This document shows, piece after piece, positions 5,154-5,262 of a DNA stretch of 5,262 nucleotides (position 1 is its first letter; every line of letters begins with the position of its first letter). The stretch lies in the NCBI GenBank assembly GCA_030450655.1, contig JAKDIE010000124.1, forward strand, positions 1 through 5,262. Reading direction: 5' to 3'. The notes below the pieces were generated by a model that was not told where the DNA came from, searched no databases, and saw only the letters and a list, made by a program, of their open reading frames with translations. The stretch comes from Ruaniaceae bacterium (GTDB lineage: Bacteria; Actinomycetota; Actinomycetes; Actinomycetales; Actinomycetaceae). Position numbers and translations under genes: made by a program.

Positions 5154-5262
5154 ATGGCAAAGTCGATCAAGGGTAAGGGCACCGCAGTTGCCCGCTCGCG
5201 CCGCCACCTGCGCGTGCGCAAGAAGATCTCCGGCACGGCCGAGCGCCCTCGCCTCGTGGTCA
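5154..5262 (+). CDS. rplR: 50S ribosomal protein L18 (uL18), N-terminal fragment
   Basis: The first 36 codons of L18; the gene runs off the window. L18 binds 5S rRNA together with L5 and anchors it to the 50S central protuberance. The fragment reads MAKSIKGKGTAVARSRRHLR then VRKKISGTAERPRLVV, matching the basic N-terminal tail and the conserved SGT-x-ERPRL start of the L18 fold. ATG 5154 is 3 nt after the rplF stop. The only purine tract, GGAAAGG at 5133-5139, is 14 nt away, which is a weak ribosome binding site and suggests coupling to rplF. Position after rplF fits the spc order. Confidence 0.95.
   Translation, partial: MAKSIKGKGTAVARSRRHLRVRKKISGTAERPRLVV

Larger units (their letters stand above)
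1..5262 (+). other. S10-spc ribosomal protein superoperon (internal segment)
   Basis: Thirteen consecutive same-strand ribosomal protein genes in the order rplB-rpsS-rplV-rpsC-rplP-rpmC-rpsQ-rplN-rplX-rplE-rpsN-rpsH-rplF-rplR (the first and last are cut by the window). This is the canonical fusion of the S10 and spc operons. Overlapping stops and starts and spacers of at most 57 nt indicate co-transcription and coupled translation. I see no convincing internal terminator with a U-run and no foreign gene. The promoter and the S10 leader would lie upstream of the window, and the spc operon should continue downstream with rpsE, rpmD, rplO and secY, by analogy with other bacteria. Confidence 0.95.

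Noticed and set aside
4617..5207. A 196-codon minus-strand open frame opposite rplF and the start of rplR
   Set aside because: It mirrors the codon structure of rplF almost exactly, as expected of a complementary-strand shadow, and resembles no known protein.
1..5262. tRNA genes, CRISPR arrays, insertion sequences or foreign cargo
   Set aside because: The window is filled by ribosomal protein genes with spacers of at most 57 nt; no direct-repeat array, transposase or tRNA-like cloverleaf was seen.

Overview
The window is a piece of a bacterial ribosomal-protein superoperon, read entirely on the + strand. It runs from the 3' end of rplB through rpsS, rplV, rpsC, rplP, rpmC, rpsQ (distal S10 operon) straight into rplN, rplX, rplE, rpsN, rpsH, rplF and the 5' end of rplR (proximal spc operon). 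The gene order is the classical one with nothing inserted. High G+C, GTG starts on three genes (rpsC, rpsQ, rpsN), a zinc-type 61-residue S14, an S3 with a long Ala/Pro/Arg-rich tail and the character of L29, L16 and L24 all point to an actinomycete (Actinomycetota). A member of the Actinomycetaceae or a close relative is my guess from the protein sequences, at low confidence.

Layout: 1-2630 holds the S10-operon genes and 2685-5262 the spc-operon genes. Packing is very tight: rplV/rpsC, rplP/rpmC, rplX overlaps with rplN and rplE by one base (TAGTG or TGATG), and rpmC/rpsQ by four (GTGA), which implies translational coupling. Only three spacers exceed 25 bases: rpsS-rplV (27 nt), rpsQ-rplN (54 nt) and rpsN-rpsH (57 nt). 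Each contains an inverted repeat that lies just upstream of the next Shine-Dalgarno sequence. No stretch of 300 bases lacks a gene.

Together the products build both subunits. L2, L22, L16, L29, L14, L24, L5, L6 and L18 belong to the 50S subunit; S19, S3, S17, S14 and S8 belong to the 30S. L22 and L24 are early 50S assembly proteins, S17 and S8 are primary 16S binders, and S3, S14 and S19 join the 30S head late.

I found no undescribed system. The coding content is core housekeeping. The points worth a second look are RNA-level: a bulged hairpin directly before rpsH with some likeness to the S8 binding site of 16S rRNA, hairpins in the two other long spacers, a strong hairpin inside the start of rplP, and a small tandem repeat in the disordered tail of S3. 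All RNA pairings were done by eye without energy calculations.
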